Shown: positions 34,060 to 43,629, numbered from the stretch's first letter. The stretch is DNA of 64,000 nt from Delftia sp. PS-11 (GCF_029870285.1 NZ_JACSYA010000029.1:6441-70440), one strand, 5' to 3'. Numbers and translations: made by a program. The notes: a model not told the origin generated them from the letters alone.

Positions 34060-36264
34060 ATGCATGAAAAAAAATGGGCTGACCAGGCCCTGAATTCCTT
34101 CGATGGCGTGGTCGGGGCCATGCCAGGATTCCGCCCCCGTGAGGGGCAGCGAAAAATGGCGGCCCGGATCGCGGAAACCTTCAGCCGGGCCCAGCTTGGA
34201 AAAATCGACGAAGGCGCACCGGAGCCGGTGCGTGCCATCGCCGTGGTGCAGGCTGGAACCGGCGTCGGCAAGTCGCTGGCCTACAGCATCCCGGCCATCT
34301 CGATGGCGCTGTCGCGCGGCACGCGGGTGCTGATCTCCACGGCCACGGTGGCCCTGCAGGAGCAGCTGGTGAACAAGGACCTGCCGGCCCTGGCCCGGCA
34401 GCTGGAACAGCCTTTCAAGTTCGCGCTGGCCAAGGGCCGTGGCCGTTTTGTCTGCAAGCTCAAGCTCGAACGCCTGGCCAGCACCGGCGAAGCACAGGAC
34501 GACGACCTGGACATGGACACGGGCATGGATGACCTGTTCGCCGAGGAAAAAGCCCAGCTCCAGGCCCAGGCGCAAAACCGTGTGGCACGCCCGGCACAGG
34601 AGCTGGAGGCGCGCATGCAGTTCTACAAAAGCATGGCCGATGCGCTGGCCACCCAGGCCTGGGATGGCGACCGAGACTCCCTGGAAAGCCCGCCGCAGGC
34701 AGAGGCCTGGAGTCCCGTGGCCGCCGAGTCCTCATCCTGTACGGGCAAGCACTGCCCGGCCTTCAGCCAGTGCGTCTACTACGAACGGCGCAAGGACCTG
34801 GTCGCAGCGCAGGTCATCGTGGCCAACCATGACCTGCTGCTGTCCTCCCTGGGTGCGCGCCTGCTGCCCGAGCTGGACAACTGCCTGCTGGTGCTCGACG
34901 AGGCCCACCACCTGCCGGCCACGGCGCTGGACCAGTTCGCCGGCGAGATGGATCTGAGCCGCCTGGGCTGGATCGACAAGCTGTCGAGCCGCGCGCTGCG
35001 CGTGAACGCGCTGGCCGAAGTCGAGGAACTGGCCGATCTGCCAGCGCATGCCGGCCAGCTGCGCCAGCAGCTGCAGGAACTGGCGCGCCTGGTGCTGGAG
35101 CACTACGAGCACGCGCTCAAGGGCCACAGCGACCGCTGGGGCCCGGCGCGCGTGCGCGTGCCGCGCGGCCAGCTGCCCGAGCCCCTGCTGGAGCCACTGG
35201 GCCGCATCGCCCACCACGCCGATGCCTTCCTCGATGCGCTGCGCGCCATTGCCAAGACCCTGCGCACCGAAATCAAGAACCGTCCAGAGGAAGCACGCAG
35301 GCTGTCCACGGCTTATGCACAGGTTGGCGCACTGGCGCCTCGCCTGGAGTCGGTCTACGACACGGCCCAGCTGCTCCTGCAGCAGCCCGCGCAGGAGGAC
35401 GAAAGCAGCCGGGTGCCCAACGCCAAATGGTTCACCCTGGAGACCGACGGGGACTACATCGTGGTCAAGGCCCATGCCAGCCCCATCCTGCCGGGGGCCA
35501 CGCTGCGCCACCACCTGTGGTCTCAGGTCCGGGGGGCTGTGCTGACCTCGGCCACGCTGACCAGCTGCGGGCAGTTCGACTTCTTCCTGCGCGAGGCGGG
35601 CCTGCACGAGGATGCAGCCGTGACCACGCTGGAGGTGCCCAGCCCCTTCGACTATGCGCGCCAGGGCACGCTGGTGGCGCGCGAGACACAGTCCGACCCC
35701 AAGGAGGCAGCGCGCTTTACCGAGGAAATGGTCGATGCGCTGCTGCAGGACCTGTCCCGTGTACAGGCCGGGGCCCTGGTGCTGTTCACCTCGCGCGAAC
35801 AGATGCGGCAGGCCGTCGATGCCCTGCCCACGGCCATGCGTCCCCATGTGCTGGTGCAGACGGCGCTGCCCCGCGCGCTGCTGCTGGGGCGCCACCGCGA
35901 TGCCGTGGAAACGGGCGAGCCCTCGATCATCTTCGGCATGCAGTCCTTCGGGGAAGGGCTGGACCTGCCTGGCGCGCTGTGCGAGTCCCTGTTCATCACC
36001 AAACTGCCCTTTGCGCCGCCCGATGACCCCGTGGGAGAAGCCAGGGCCGAGTGGCTGCGCAGCAGCGGGCGCAATCCCTTCAATGAACTGGTGGTTCCTG
36101 CCACCGCCATCCGGCTGGCCCAGTGGGTGGGCCGCGCCATCCGGACCGAGGAAGACCGCGCCCATGTCTACTGCTACGACAAGCGTCTGGTCACCACCAG
36201 CTACGGGCAGCTGCTGCTCAAGGGCCTGCCGCCGTTTTCGCTGCAGCGCCTGGCTGCGCGCTGA
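34060..36264 (+). CDS. dinG: ATP-dependent DNA helicase DinG
   Basis: 734-residue XPD/DinG-type 5'-3' helicase that unwinds R-loops, D-loops and forked DNA. Walker A AGTGVGKS (65-72), DEAH (about 280, VLDEAHH) and the C-terminal helicase motifs (TSATL, MQSFGEGLDLPG, QWVGRAIR) are present. Four cysteines for the [4Fe-4S] cluster are visible: one in GRFVCKLKL and three in CTGKHCPAFSQC, with the insertion between them rich in acidic residues (DDDLDMDTGMDD). ATG 34060 has only a weak ribosome site. No SOS box was recognised upstream. It lies beside a candidate replication origin, which may be coincidence. Confidence 0.93.
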   Translation: MHEKKWADQALNSFDGVVGAMPGFRPREGQRKMAARIAETFSRAQLGKIDEGAPEPVRAIAVVQAGTGVGKSLAYSIPAISMALSRGTRVLISTATVALQEQLVNKDLPALARQLEQPFKFALAKGRGRFVCKLKLERLASTGEAQDDDLDMDTGMDDLFAEEKAQLQAQAQNRVARPAQELEARMQFYKSMADALATQAWDGDRDSLESPPQAEAWSPVAAESSSCTGKHCPAFSQCVYYERRKDLVAAQVIVANHDLLLSSLGARLLPELDNCLLVLDEAHHLPATALDQFAGEMDLSRLGWIDKLSSRALRVNALAEVEELADLPAHAGQLRQQLQELARLVLEHYEHALKGHSDRWGPARVRVPRGQLPEPLLEPLGRIAHHADAFLDALRAIAKTLRTEIKNRPEEARRLSTAYAQVGALAPRLESVYDTAQLLLQQPAQEDESSRVPNAKWFTLETDGDYIVVKAHASPILPGATLRHHLWSQVRGAVLTSATLTSCGQFDFFLREAGLHEDAAVTTLEVPSPFDYARQGTLVARETQSDPKEAARFTEEMVDALLQDLSRVQAGALVLFTSREQMRQAVDALPTAMRPHVLVQTALPRALLLGRHRDAVETGEPSIIFGMQSFGEGLDLPGALCESLFITKLPFAPPDDPVGEARAEWLRSSGRNPFNELVVPATAIRLAQWVGRAIRTEEDRAHVYCYDKRLVTTSYGQLLLKGLPPFSLQRLAAR

Positions 36265-36287
36265 GCGGCGTTCCATCCGGTGAACCA

Positions 36288-36316
36288 GGGGATGCCATCC
36301 ACAGCGGTGCATCCCC
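36288..36316 (+). terminator. Hairpin after dinG
   Basis: GGGGATGC at 36288-36295 pairs with GCATCCCC at 36309-36316 around a 13-base loop, 24 bases after the dinG stop. No T tail follows. Confidence 0.4.
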
Positions 36317-37531
36317 CATATTCCCGCATGGCTGAATAACCCCTGCATTTGTGCACAGGCTGTCCGCCGGCATCCGGTGCTGCGCCAGGCAGAGCGTGCA
36401 CACCCGCCATGTCCCAACGGCAGGCATGGCGCCTTCCAGGGCCTGCAGGCCCTCGCCAGCGCGCTGACGCCCATGTCTGTGCCCCTGGCATGTCCTGGCG
36501 CCGCAGGACGCGCTCAGCGGCCCATACAACGCCTTCTCCAGCCATCACTTTTCGTGATCACCTCACCCCGCTCGCAGGGGTGTGCATGCCATGCGCCATG
36601 GCGCATGCGGATGGCGCTGTGCACGAGGGTTGAATTTTTTTGAATCCGTTTTGCCGCTGCGCAGCCCCTGCGTGGATGGCCCGGTGCGCCTGCGCCACGC
36701 CCAGCCAGGCCATCGCACCGCTAGTTTGCCACGCGCTCTCGGCGTTCAGCAAAACAGACGCGCCAATTTCTCCAGACATTGCCGTGTGTCCATCTCTGCA
36801 GGTGTTCAGCGGCGTACGCGCGTCGCATCTTGCATGCCCTGATCGGCCTTCTTCTGGTTTTCCCGCATTTTTCACTGTTGTTCTTTGAAATTCTTATAAA
36901 AAATAGTCGTAGTAGTAAGGTTTGCATATCTCTGTGGATAAGTGCATTTTTTTTTTTGTATTCAATAATTTGAGATTCTGATAAACCTGTTATCAACACC
37001 CTTTTGCCGCTGTCTCGCCAACGGGGATAGATCCGCAGATCATGAAATTTATGTGGATAACTGCTGACTTGCCATCAAGTTATCAACAGTTTTGAAATTT
37101 GCTCTTTTTTTTTGTAAATCATTGATTTACAAGTATTTTTTTTGAAATTTAGGCTGCATGAGCCTTCTTGGGCCTGTGGATTGCCACATGCATGGCAGGG
37201 CATGTGTTCAGTTGCAGGGCTGTTTTTCAGCACTCCACCCCTGCTTTTTTTGTCAGACATGCGGTCTTCGCTGTGAAAAACTGCCCTCGGTTGTTATTCC
37301 TAACTTTCTTATTTTTTAACTAGTGGTAGTAATAAGCCATGCACTTAATTGTTGATAACACTATTTTTTCTTTGAAAATCAATAACTTATGTTTATTGAA
37401 ATCCTGTGGCTGAACATACGTTCCTGATGAACCTGTTTTGGGCACAACTTTTTCCTGAATGACATACTTGTGGAAAAGTAGTGATTTACTATTTTTTTAT
37501 ACCCATGTTTATACACAGGTGGTCGGGGCGT

Positions 37532-37559
37532 AAAAAAACCACCGCTGGCTGGCGGTGGT
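37532..37559 (-). terminator. Intrinsic terminator for the leftward Spy/CpxP-like gene
   Basis: Read on the minus strand, ACCACCGC, a six-base loop and GCGGTGGT are followed by a run of seven T. This is a classical intrinsic terminator about 190 bases past the end of the leftward gene at 37750. It also insulates the DnaA-box region from that transcription. A further hairpin (AGGCCCTTGC...GCAAGGGCCT, about 37658-37702) lies between. Confidence 0.75.
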
Positions 37560-37749
37560 GGCTGTGCTGGATCGGAACGGGGGGTGCAGGCCCTGGCCTG
37601 GCACGCAGCAGCGATGCCCGGCCTGCGCGTGCAGGCCATGGCATAGCCGTCAAAAAGGCCCTTGCACGAGCGCCTTTCTGACGAGGCGTCGTGGCAAGGG
37701 CCTGAGGTAAAGGTGGGGTGCGAGGCCGGATCCACCGGCCAGGGAAGGC

Positions 37750-38295
37750 TTACTGGGCGGGCGTAGGAGCCGGTGCGGGCCTGTGCTGGCCGTGCTTGTG
37801 CTCTGGGCGCGGGCCATGGTGGCCCATGCGGCCCATGGGTCCCATGTGGCGCGTGGCGTCGTCAAACGTCTTTTGCTGGGTGGCGTCGAGCTGTGCGTAG
37901 AAGGCCTTGGTGGCCTCGCCACGGCGGTCGGCTTCGGCCGCGTGCTGGGCACGCATCTCGCGCATCTTGTCGATGCGCTGGGGCGTGGTCAGCTTGGCAA
38001 AGGCTTCACGGTCATGCTCCATGCGCTGGGGACGCTCGGCGGGCTTGAGCGCTGCCGCATAGGTGTTCCAGGCGCTTTCCTGGGCGGGCGAGAGTTTGAG
38101 GTCTGCCTTGAGCCTGGCGATGTGCTGCTGCATGTGCTCCATGCGCTCGCCATGCGGTGGCATGGGGTGGGCCGGCCGGGCGCCTGCGGCAGGGCCGGCA
38201 GGCGGTGCAGGAGGGGTCTGGGCGAAAGAGGGCAGGGCGAACGCAGTCAGCAGGGCGGTGGCGGCGAAGCTGCGGCGCAAGGTGTTGGATGTCAT
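37750..38295 (-). CDS. Spy/CpxP-family (LTXXQ) periplasmic protein
   Basis: 181 residues. The signal peptide (about 1-25, ATALLTAFALPSFAQ) is followed by a Pro-rich stretch and then a helical domain with two LTxxQ-type motifs, LKLSPAQ and LTTPQR, as in the stress chaperones Spy and CpxP. The C-terminal tail is rich in His, Pro and Met (about 150-181), which could bind metal. ATG 38295 is behind AAGGA. It probably protects periplasmic proteins from misfolding. No sensor kinase gene adjoins it. Confidence 0.82.
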   Translation of the reverse strand: MTSNTLRRSFAATALLTAFALPSFAQTPPAPPAGPAAGARPAHPMPPHGERMEHMQQHIARLKADLKLSPAQESAWNTYAAALKPAERPQRMEHDREAFAKLTTPQRIDKMREMRAQHAAEADRRGEATKAFYAQLDATQQKTFDDATRHMGPMGRMGHHGPRPEHKHGQHRPAPAPTPAQ

Positions 38296-38589
38296 GTCAG
38301 GATCCTTATCTGGCGGTTGGGGCTGAAGGCCGCCGGCATGGTCTTTTGCAGGCCCGTGCAGCGGATGGTTCAAGTGTGCTGGCCCGATGTATCTGGGCCA
38401 TGAGGTTTTGCACACGCTGTGTAAAGAATTGACAAGCTTGTGGCCTTGCATCCGGCGCCACGCATGCACAATGGCCGGGCAGGGCGCCCATGCCAGGGCG
38501 CTGTCGCTGTCTTTGTTTTCCCCTGTGTTTTCCGATGCATGCCAACGCCGCAGCCAGGCTGCCGCATTGCATGCGAGAAAAGGTTGTCG

Positions 38590-39606
38590 ATGTTCAAGAA
38601 CATGATCGTCTATCGCATTGCCGAGAGCTGGCAGGGCGATTTGCAGTTGCTCGAAGAGGCTCTGGGCAAGAGTCCGTTTGCCGAATGCGGCGCTACGCAG
38701 GAGCGTTCCGCCGGCTGGGTGCCGCCGCGCGGCGAAGCCCATGGCCCGCTGGCCGAGTCGGTGGCCGGCCAGTGGATCATGCGCTTCATGACCGAGTCCA
38801 AGATGCTGCCAGCCAGCGTGCTCAACCGCCGCGTCAACGAGAAAGCCGCGCATATCGAGGCCACCGAAGGCCGCAAGCCCGGCAAGAAAGAAAAGAAGGA
38901 GCTCAAGGACGAGGCCAAGCTGGACCTGCTGCCCATGGCGTTCACCAAGCAGGGCGCGATGTGGGTCTGGATCGATCCCCAGGCCCGCACCCTGGTGCTG
39001 GACACGGGCAGCCAGGCGCGCGCCGACGAGGTGGTGAGCATGCTGGTCGAGGGCCTGACGGGCTTTGCGCTGGCCCTGGTCGATACCCAGACTAGCGCCC
39101 AGGCGGCGATGGCGCACTGGCTGATGACCCAGGAGCCGCCGGCGGGCTTTTCGATTGACCGCGAGTGCGAGCTCAAGGCCGCCGACGAATCCAAGGCCGT
39201 GGTGCGCTATGCACGCCATCCGCTGGACATCGATGAGGTGCGCCAGCACATCGAGCATGGCAAGCTGCCCACGCGCCTGGCCATGACCTGGGATGACCGG
39301 GTGGGCTTCGTGCTGACCGAAGGCCTGCAGATCCGCAAGATCGCGCTGCTCGATGCGGTGATGGAGGGACAGTCCCAGGACGACGGCGGCTTCGATGCCG
39401 ATGTGGCGATTGCCACGGGCGAGCTGTCCAAACTGATCCCCGACCTCATCGAGGCGCTGGGCGGGGAAGGCCGCACGGGCCTGGGCCAGGGGCTGCCCGC
39501 ACCGCTGCAGCCGCAGCCTGCCGCCGCGAAGCCTGCAGGCCGGGGCGCACTGACGGGGCCTGCCCAGGCCCCTGAGGACACGGCGCCTGGAGAGGCTCCG
39601 TTCTGA
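38590..39606 (+). CDS. rdgC: Recombination-associated protein RdgC
   Basis: 338 residues, starting MFKNMIVYRIAESWQGDLQL, which is diagnostic. RdgC forms a ring-shaped dimer on double-stranded DNA and restrains RecA-mediated recombination. Conserved segments GQWIMRFMTESKMLPASVLN and KKEKKELKDEAKLDLLPMAF are present, and the C-terminal tail beyond about residue 300 is a variable Ala/Pro-rich extension. ATG 38590 is behind AAGG. A parS-like palindrome lies 27 bases after the stop. Confidence 0.93.
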   Translation: MFKNMIVYRIAESWQGDLQLLEEALGKSPFAECGATQERSAGWVPPRGEAHGPLAESVAGQWIMRFMTESKMLPASVLNRRVNEKAAHIEATEGRKPGKKEKKELKDEAKLDLLPMAFTKQGAMWVWIDPQARTLVLDTGSQARADEVVSMLVEGLTGFALALVDTQTSAQAAMAHWLMTQEPPAGFSIDRECELKAADESKAVVRYARHPLDIDEVRQHIEHGKLPTRLAMTWDDRVGFVLTEGLQIRKIALLDAVMEGQSQDDGGFDADVAIATGELSKLIPDLIEALGGEGRTGLGQGLPAPLQPQPAAAKPAGRGALTGPAQAPEDTAPGEAPF

Positions 39607-39632
39607 CCCGGCACCGCCCTGGAAAACAGCGA

Positions 39633-39648
39633 TGTTTCATGTGAAACA
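39633..39648 (+). promoter_or_regulatory. parS-like ParB-binding site (one core mismatch)
   Basis: TGTTTCATGTGAAACA differs from the consensus TGTTTCACGTGAAACA only by T for C in the central CACGTG. It lies in the gap between the convergent rdgC and thiolase genes, 7-11 kb from the other sites. Confidence 0.55.
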
Positions 39649-39668
39649 TCGCCGGGGCCGCAGGCGTT

Positions 39669-40856
39669 TCACACCCGCTCGAACACTGCAGCAATGCCCT
39701 GGCCGCCGCCGATGCACATGGTGACCAGCGCATAGCGGCCACCCGTGCGCTGCAGTTCGGCGATGGCCTTGGTGGTGATGATGGCGCCCGTGGCACCCAC
39801 AGGGTGGCCCAGCGAGATGCCCGAGCCATTGGGGTTGACCTTGGCCGGGTCCAGGCCGAGCTGCTGGATCACGGCGCAGGCCTGGGCCGCGAAGGCTTCG
39901 TTGGCCTCGATCACATCCATGTCCTCGATTTTCAGGCCCGTGCGCTGCAGCACTTTGTGCGTGGCCGGCACGGGGCCTATGCCCATGTAGGCGGGCTCCA
40001 CGCCGGCGTGGGCATAGCCGACCAGCCGTGCCAGGGGCCTGAGGCCCAGTGCGGCCACGCGCTCGCCTGCGGCCAGCGCCACGGCGGCGGCGCCGTCGTT
40101 GATGCCCGAGGCATTGCCGGCCGTCACGGTGCCGCCTTCCTTGCGAAAGGCCGGCTTCATGGCGGCCAGCACCTCAATGGTGGTTGCCGCGCGCACATGC
40201 TCGTCGGTGTCAAAGACCACGGTGCCCTTGCGCGTGGCGATTTCCACGGGAACGATCTGTTCCCTGAAGTGGCCGGCCGCGATGGCGGCCACTGCGCGCT
40301 GGTGGCTGGCGGCAGCCAGCTCATCCTGCATTTCGCGGCTGATGCGGTAGCGCTCAGCCACGTTTTCGGCCGTGATGCCCATGTGCATCTTCTGCCAGGG
40401 GTCGTGCAGGATGCCCAGCATGTAGTCGATGCTTTTGGCATCGCCCATGCGCGCGCCCCAGCGCGCGGCCTGGTCGAAGTAGGGGCCGCGGCTCATGGAT
40501 TCGCTGCCGCCGCCGATGGCCACATCGCAGTCGCCCAGGGCGATGGCCTGGGCCGCCGAGACGATGGCCTGCAGGCCCGAGCCGCACAGGCGGTTGACGT
40601 TGAAGGCCGGTGTCTCGATGGGGCAGCCCGCGTCGATGGCAGCCACCCGCGAGAGGTAGGCGTCCCGGGTGTCTGTGGGGATCACATTGCCCATGACCAC
40701 ATGTCCGACGGCGTCGGGCGCCAGGCCCGCGCGCTCGATGGCTGCCTTGACGGCCGTGGTGGCCAGCTGGGTGTTGGGGATGTCCTTGAGGCTGCCGCCG
40801 AAGGTGCCGATGGCGGTGCGCGCTGTACCGACGACGAAGACGTCGCGTGGGGTCAT
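39669..40856 (-). CDS. Acetyl-CoA acetyltransferase (thiolase)
   Basis: 395-residue biosynthetic-type thiolase. The nucleophilic Cys is in NRLCGSGLQ (about 91), with the His in GHPVGATG and the second Cys in CIGGGQG near the C-terminus, so all catalytic residues are intact, in contrast with the thiolase-like gene at 11111. It condenses or cleaves acetoacetyl-CoA or longer 3-ketoacyl-CoA (PhaA/BktB/FadA-like; the chain length cannot be told). ATG 40856 is behind GAGGAG. It stands alone, without phaB or fad genes nearby. Confidence 0.92.
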   Translation of the reverse strand: MTPRDVFVVGTARTAIGTFGGSLKDIPNTQLATTAVKAAIERAGLAPDAVGHVVMGNVIPTDTRDAYLSRVAAIDAGCPIETPAFNVNRLCGSGLQAIVSAAQAIALGDCDVAIGGGSESMSRGPYFDQAARWGARMGDAKSIDYMLGILHDPWQKMHMGITAENVAERYRISREMQDELAAASHQRAVAAIAAGHFREQIVPVEIATRKGTVVFDTDEHVRAATTIEVLAAMKPAFRKEGGTVTAGNASGINDGAAAVALAAGERVAALGLRPLARLVGYAHAGVEPAYMGIGPVPATHKVLQRTGLKIEDMDVIEANEAFAAQACAVIQQLGLDPAKVNPNGSGISLGHPVGATGAIITTKAIAELQRTGGRYALVTMCIGGGQGIAAVFERV

Positions 40857-40967
40857 GGTGAAACTCCTCGAAGCAATGAACACGGGGATGGCGCATTGTG
40901 CCGGGGACACCGCAGGCCGCGCAGCCGCCTCGGCGTCAGTGCGCCGGGAGATCCACGCGCATGAAAG

Positions 40968-41402
40968 TTACGGTGCAGTGCTGTCTGGCGCCGCCAGATC
41001 GTCGAGGATGGGGCAGTCCGGCCGGTCATCCCCATGGCAGCAGTGCACCAGCGTCTTGAGCGTGCGCTGCATGGCCTGCATGGCGGCAATGCGTTCGGCC
41101 AGCGCTTCGATGTGGCGCTGGGCGATGGCCTTGACCTGGCTGCTGGCGCGGCCCTTGTCCTGCCACAGGCCCAGCAGGGTGGCGATTTCCTCCATCGAAA
41201 AGCCCAGGTCGCGGCTGCGGCGGATGAAGCGCAGCGCATGCACATCGGACTCGGCGTACTGGCGGTAGCCGCCATCCGTGCGGTGCATGGGCGGCAGCAG
41301 GCCCAGGGCTTCGTAGTGGCGCACCATGCGCGCCGAAACACCGGCGCGGCGCGCAGCCTCGCCGATGGAGACTGGCCAGCGTGGCGGCATTCTGGTGGGC
41401 AT
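40968..41402 (-). CDS. cueR: MerR-family copper-responsive regulator CueR
   Basis: 144 residues. The N-terminal MerR helix-turn-helix (IGEAARRAGVSARMVRHYEA, then GYRQY) is followed by a dimerisation helix and the metal loop CCHGDDRPDCPI, where Cys122 and Cys130 have the C-x7-C spacing and surrounding residues of Cu(I)-sensing CueR. ATG 41402 lies 12 bases after the stop of the copper chaperone gene, so the two form one unit read from the MerR-type promoter at 41659-41689. It would activate that promoter when Cu(I) rises. A CopA ATPase is not in the window. Confidence 0.92.
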   Translation of the reverse strand: MPTRMPPRWPVSIGEAARRAGVSARMVRHYEALGLLPPMHRTDGGYRQYAESDVHALRFIRRSRDLGFSMEEIATLLGLWQDKGRASSQVKAIAQRHIEALAERIAAMQAMQRTLKTLVHCCHGDDRPDCPILDDLAAPDSTAP

Positions 41403-41414
41403 AGCGCGCGCCGG

Positions 41415-41609
41415 TCAGGCGACCTGGTAGCCCTCTTCGGCGATGGCCGCGCCCAGCGCCTCACGGCTGGCCGAGCTTTCGACTTCCACGCGCTGTGCCG
41501 CGCGGTCTATCTTGACCTGGGCCTGACTGTCCACGCCTTGCACGGCCTGCGTGACAGCGCGCTCGCAGTGGCCGCAGGTCATTCCCTGTACATTGAAGAC
41601 ATATTGCAT
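41415..41609 (-). CDS. copZ: Copper chaperone, heavy-metal-associated domain (CopZ-like)
   Basis: 64 residues, one HMA ferredoxin-like domain with the Cu(I)-binding motif MTCGHC (residues 10-15). It carries Cu(I) in the cytoplasm to an exporting ATPase or to the regulator. ATG 41609 is behind AGGAG. It is the first gene of a two-gene unit with cueR, and its start is 50 bases from the -10 of the MerR-type promoter. Confidence 0.9.
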   Translation of the reverse strand: MQYVFNVQGMTCGHCERAVTQAVQGVDSQAQVKIDRAAQRVEVESSASREALGAAIAEEGYQVA

Positions 41610-41658
41610 TGCTTGCTCCTGAAGGCGCGCGCCGGTATGGTGCGCATCATGGGATGGC

Positions 41659-41689
41659 ATGTTGAACCTTAACACCATGTCAATGTCAA
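41659..41689 (-). promoter_or_regulatory. CueR-type promoter with 19-bp spacer upstream of copZ-cueR
   Basis: On the minus strand TTGACA (41689-41684) and CAACAT (41664-41659) are separated by 19 bases, the long spacer typical of MerR-activated promoters. The spacer holds an imperfect dyad, ACATTGAC...GTTAAGGT, similar to the ACCTTCC/GGAAGGT operators of CueR. Confidence 0.75.
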
Positions 41690-41901
41690 GCGCGCAGCAC
41701 TGTCCTGTGCTTGACATATTTCCAGGATGAACCGCCTCAATGATGAGACGCATGTACCGATAACCAACAAAATTTGGGTATATGCAAAGAAAGTCAAATG
41801 CGATTGGCGATCATCTGACAAACTGCAACAATTTGTATTTCCCCCGGCGCCTGGCATCCGCGACCCTGCAAGGCGTCTTGACAGACAGATAGGAGAAGGT
41901 C

Positions 41902-43596
41902 ATGAATTTGCTGGGAATCATGCGGATGTTCACCATCCGAACACGGATGCTGGGGGCCATCGCCATGGTGCTCGTGCTGCTGGGGCTGCTGGGGGGAGCG
42001 GGCATGCTGGGCATGTTCCGCATCCATGACATGAGCCAGCAGTTCATGCATTCTTCCTACGCCAGGATGGGCTATATGGTGGAGCTGCGTGCGGAGCTGG
42101 GTGCCGTGCGTGCCCATGAAAAGGACATGATCATCCATTACGAGCGCACCGAGGAGGTGCGCAAGGCCCGCGCCCAGTGGGTGGCCGCCATCGACCGCGC
42201 CAAGGGCGTGACCGAGCGCTTCCTCAAGGACGAGGATGCTGCCGACGATGCCATTGTCAGCGGCATCGCCGAGCGGGTGGACCGCTACCGCCAGAATTTC
42301 GAGCATGTCGCACGCCAGCTCGAAGCCGGCGGCTATGACACGGCAACCACGGCCAACCGCATGAGCGGCAAGGCCCTGGCCGAGATCGCCGAGGTCGAGA
42401 AGCTGATGGCCCAGCTCGACCAGCTGCTGCGCCAGCAGGTCGATGCCATGGCGCTGCAGGAGCAGGGCGTGGCGGAACAGACGCAGTGGCTCTTCGTGGC
42501 TGCCGTGGTGCTGACTATCATCGTGGTGGTGCCGCTGACCCTGCTCAACATGATCTCCATCTGCCGTCCGCTGGTGCATGCACGCCAGATGGCGCTGACC
42601 ATTGCCCAGGGCGACCTGTCCCAGAGCGTGAAGGTGGATGGCAAGGACGAAGTGGCCGACCTGCAGCGCGCACTGGACCAGATGCAGCAGGGCCTGGGTT
42701 CCATGGTGATCCAGGTGCGAGATGCCAGCGGCAGCATTGCCACGGCCAGCCAGGAGATTGCCTCGGGCAACCAGGACCTGTCCTCGCGCACCGAGCAGAC
42801 AGCCAGCAACGTCCAGGAAACCGTGGCTTCGCTGTCCCAGCTCACTGCCACGGTGCAGCAGACCGCATCGTCTTCGCAACTGGCCAACCAGCTGGCGGCA
42901 TCGGCTTCCACCACGGCGACGCGTGGCGGCGATGTGGTCTCCCATGCCGTGGTCAGCATGCAGGAGATTTCCACGTCCAGCCGCAAGATCGGCGACATCA
43001 TCGGCCTGATCGACTCCATCGCTTTCCAGACCAACATCCTGGCGCTGAATGCGGCCGTGGAAGCGGCCCGTGCGGGCGAGCAGGGCCGGGGCTTTGCCGT
43101 GGTGGCCTCCGAGGTGCGCAGTCTGGCGGGTCGCTCGGCCCAGGCGGCCAACGAGATCAAGGCACTGATCCAGACCAGCGTGCAGGCCGTCGATGTGGGC
43201 GTGCGCCAGGTCGAGGATGCCGGCAAGACCATGAAGGAAATCGTGGACAGCGTGCAGCGCGTGGGCGACATCATTGGCGAGATCACCGCTGCTGCCAGCG
43301 AGCAGTCGGGCGGCATCAACCAGGTCAACCAGGCCGTGGGCGACATCGACCGCATGACGCAGCAAAACGCGGCCCTGGTCGAGCAATCGGCCGCTGCAGC
43401 CCAGTCACTGCGTGATCAGGCTGCACGCCTGGCCCAGGTGGTGGGCCAGTTCCGTGTCGCCGGCGCTGCCGGGGGCGGCGCTTCTGCGGGACTGTCCTAT
43501 GGCCGGCCTGCCCAGGGCCAGACCGGCCTGCCATCCGCCAGGGGCCGTGCGCCGCTGTCTGCGGGTCAGGAGCCGCATCTGCTGGAGCATGCCTGA
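41902..43596 (+). CDS. Methyl-accepting chemotaxis protein
   Basis: 564 residues, third chemoreceptor of the window. Membrane helix about 17-38 ([20 protein letters not shown]), periplasmic four-helix-bundle domain about 40-190 including [13 protein letters not shown], second helix about 197-217, HAMP, and a signalling domain with the canonical tip [21 protein letters not shown] Gly/Pro-rich tail ends EPHLLEHA, without the NWETF pentapeptide. ATG 41902 is behind AGGAGAAGG. The [10 protein letters not shown] element recalls receptors of the TarH type in Comamonas, but the ligand is unknown. Confidence 0.93.
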   Translation: MNLLGIMRMFTIRTRMLGAIAMVLVLLGLLGGAGMLGMFRIHDMSQQFMHSSYARMGYMVELRAELGAVRAHEKDMIIHYERTEEVRKARAQWVAAIDRAKGVTERFLKDEDAADDAIVSGIAERVDRYRQNFEHVARQLEAGGYDTATTANRMSGKALAEIAEVEKLMAQLDQLLRQQVDAMALQEQGVAEQTQWLFVAAVVLTIIVVVPLTLLNMISICRPLVHARQMALTIAQGDLSQSVKVDGKDEVADLQRALDQMQQGLGSMVIQVRDASGSIATASQEIASGNQDLSSRTEQTASNVQETVASLSQLTATVQQTASSSQLANQLAASASTTATRGGDVVSHAVVSMQEISTSSRKIGDIIGLIDSIAFQTNILALNAAVEAARAGEQGRGFAVVASEVRSLAGRSAQAANEIKALIQTSVQAVDVGVRQVEDAGKTMKEIVDSVQRVGDIIGEITAAASEQSGGINQVNQAVGDIDRMTQQNAALVEQSAAAAQSLRDQAARLAQVVGQFRVAGAAGGGASAGLSYGRPAQGQTGLPSARGRAPLSAGQEPHLLEHA

Positions 43597-43629
43597 CGCG
43601 GCCCTCCCGCGCTCCATGTGAAACCCATG

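Larger units (their letters stand above)
36265..37749. other. 1.5-kb gene-free region, candidate chromosomal origin (oriC-like)
   Basis: No credible gene is seen on either strand. From 36880 to 37520 the DNA turns AT-rich with long T and A runs, and it holds seven DnaA-box-like 9-mers: TTATCCACA on the minus strand at 36933-36941 and 37052-37060; TTATACACA at 37509-37517; TTATCAACA at 36990-36998, 37080-37088 and (minus) 37350-37358; TTTTCCACA (minus) at 37469-37477. Random expectation for this density in a GC-rich genome is very low. The parS cluster and parAB lie 9-15 kb away, which fits an origin-proximal location. dnaA itself is not in the window. Left of 36880 the spacer is GC-rich. Confidence 0.6.

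Noticed and set aside
36558..36875. Small open frames in the gene-free region right of dinG
   Set aside because: No ribosome site, no similarity to any family I know, and composition typical of noncoding spacer.
41790..41822. Possible sigma-28 flagellar promoter upstream of the third chemoreceptor gene
   Set aside because: GGCGATCA resembles GCCGATAA at only six of eight positions and no acceptable TAAA -35 element lies at the right distance.
43608..43626. Possible parS-like site (CTCCATGTGAAAC) after the third chemoreceptor gene
   Set aside because: Only one arm and a CATGTG core match; the other arm lacks the TGTT bases, so it is probably chance.
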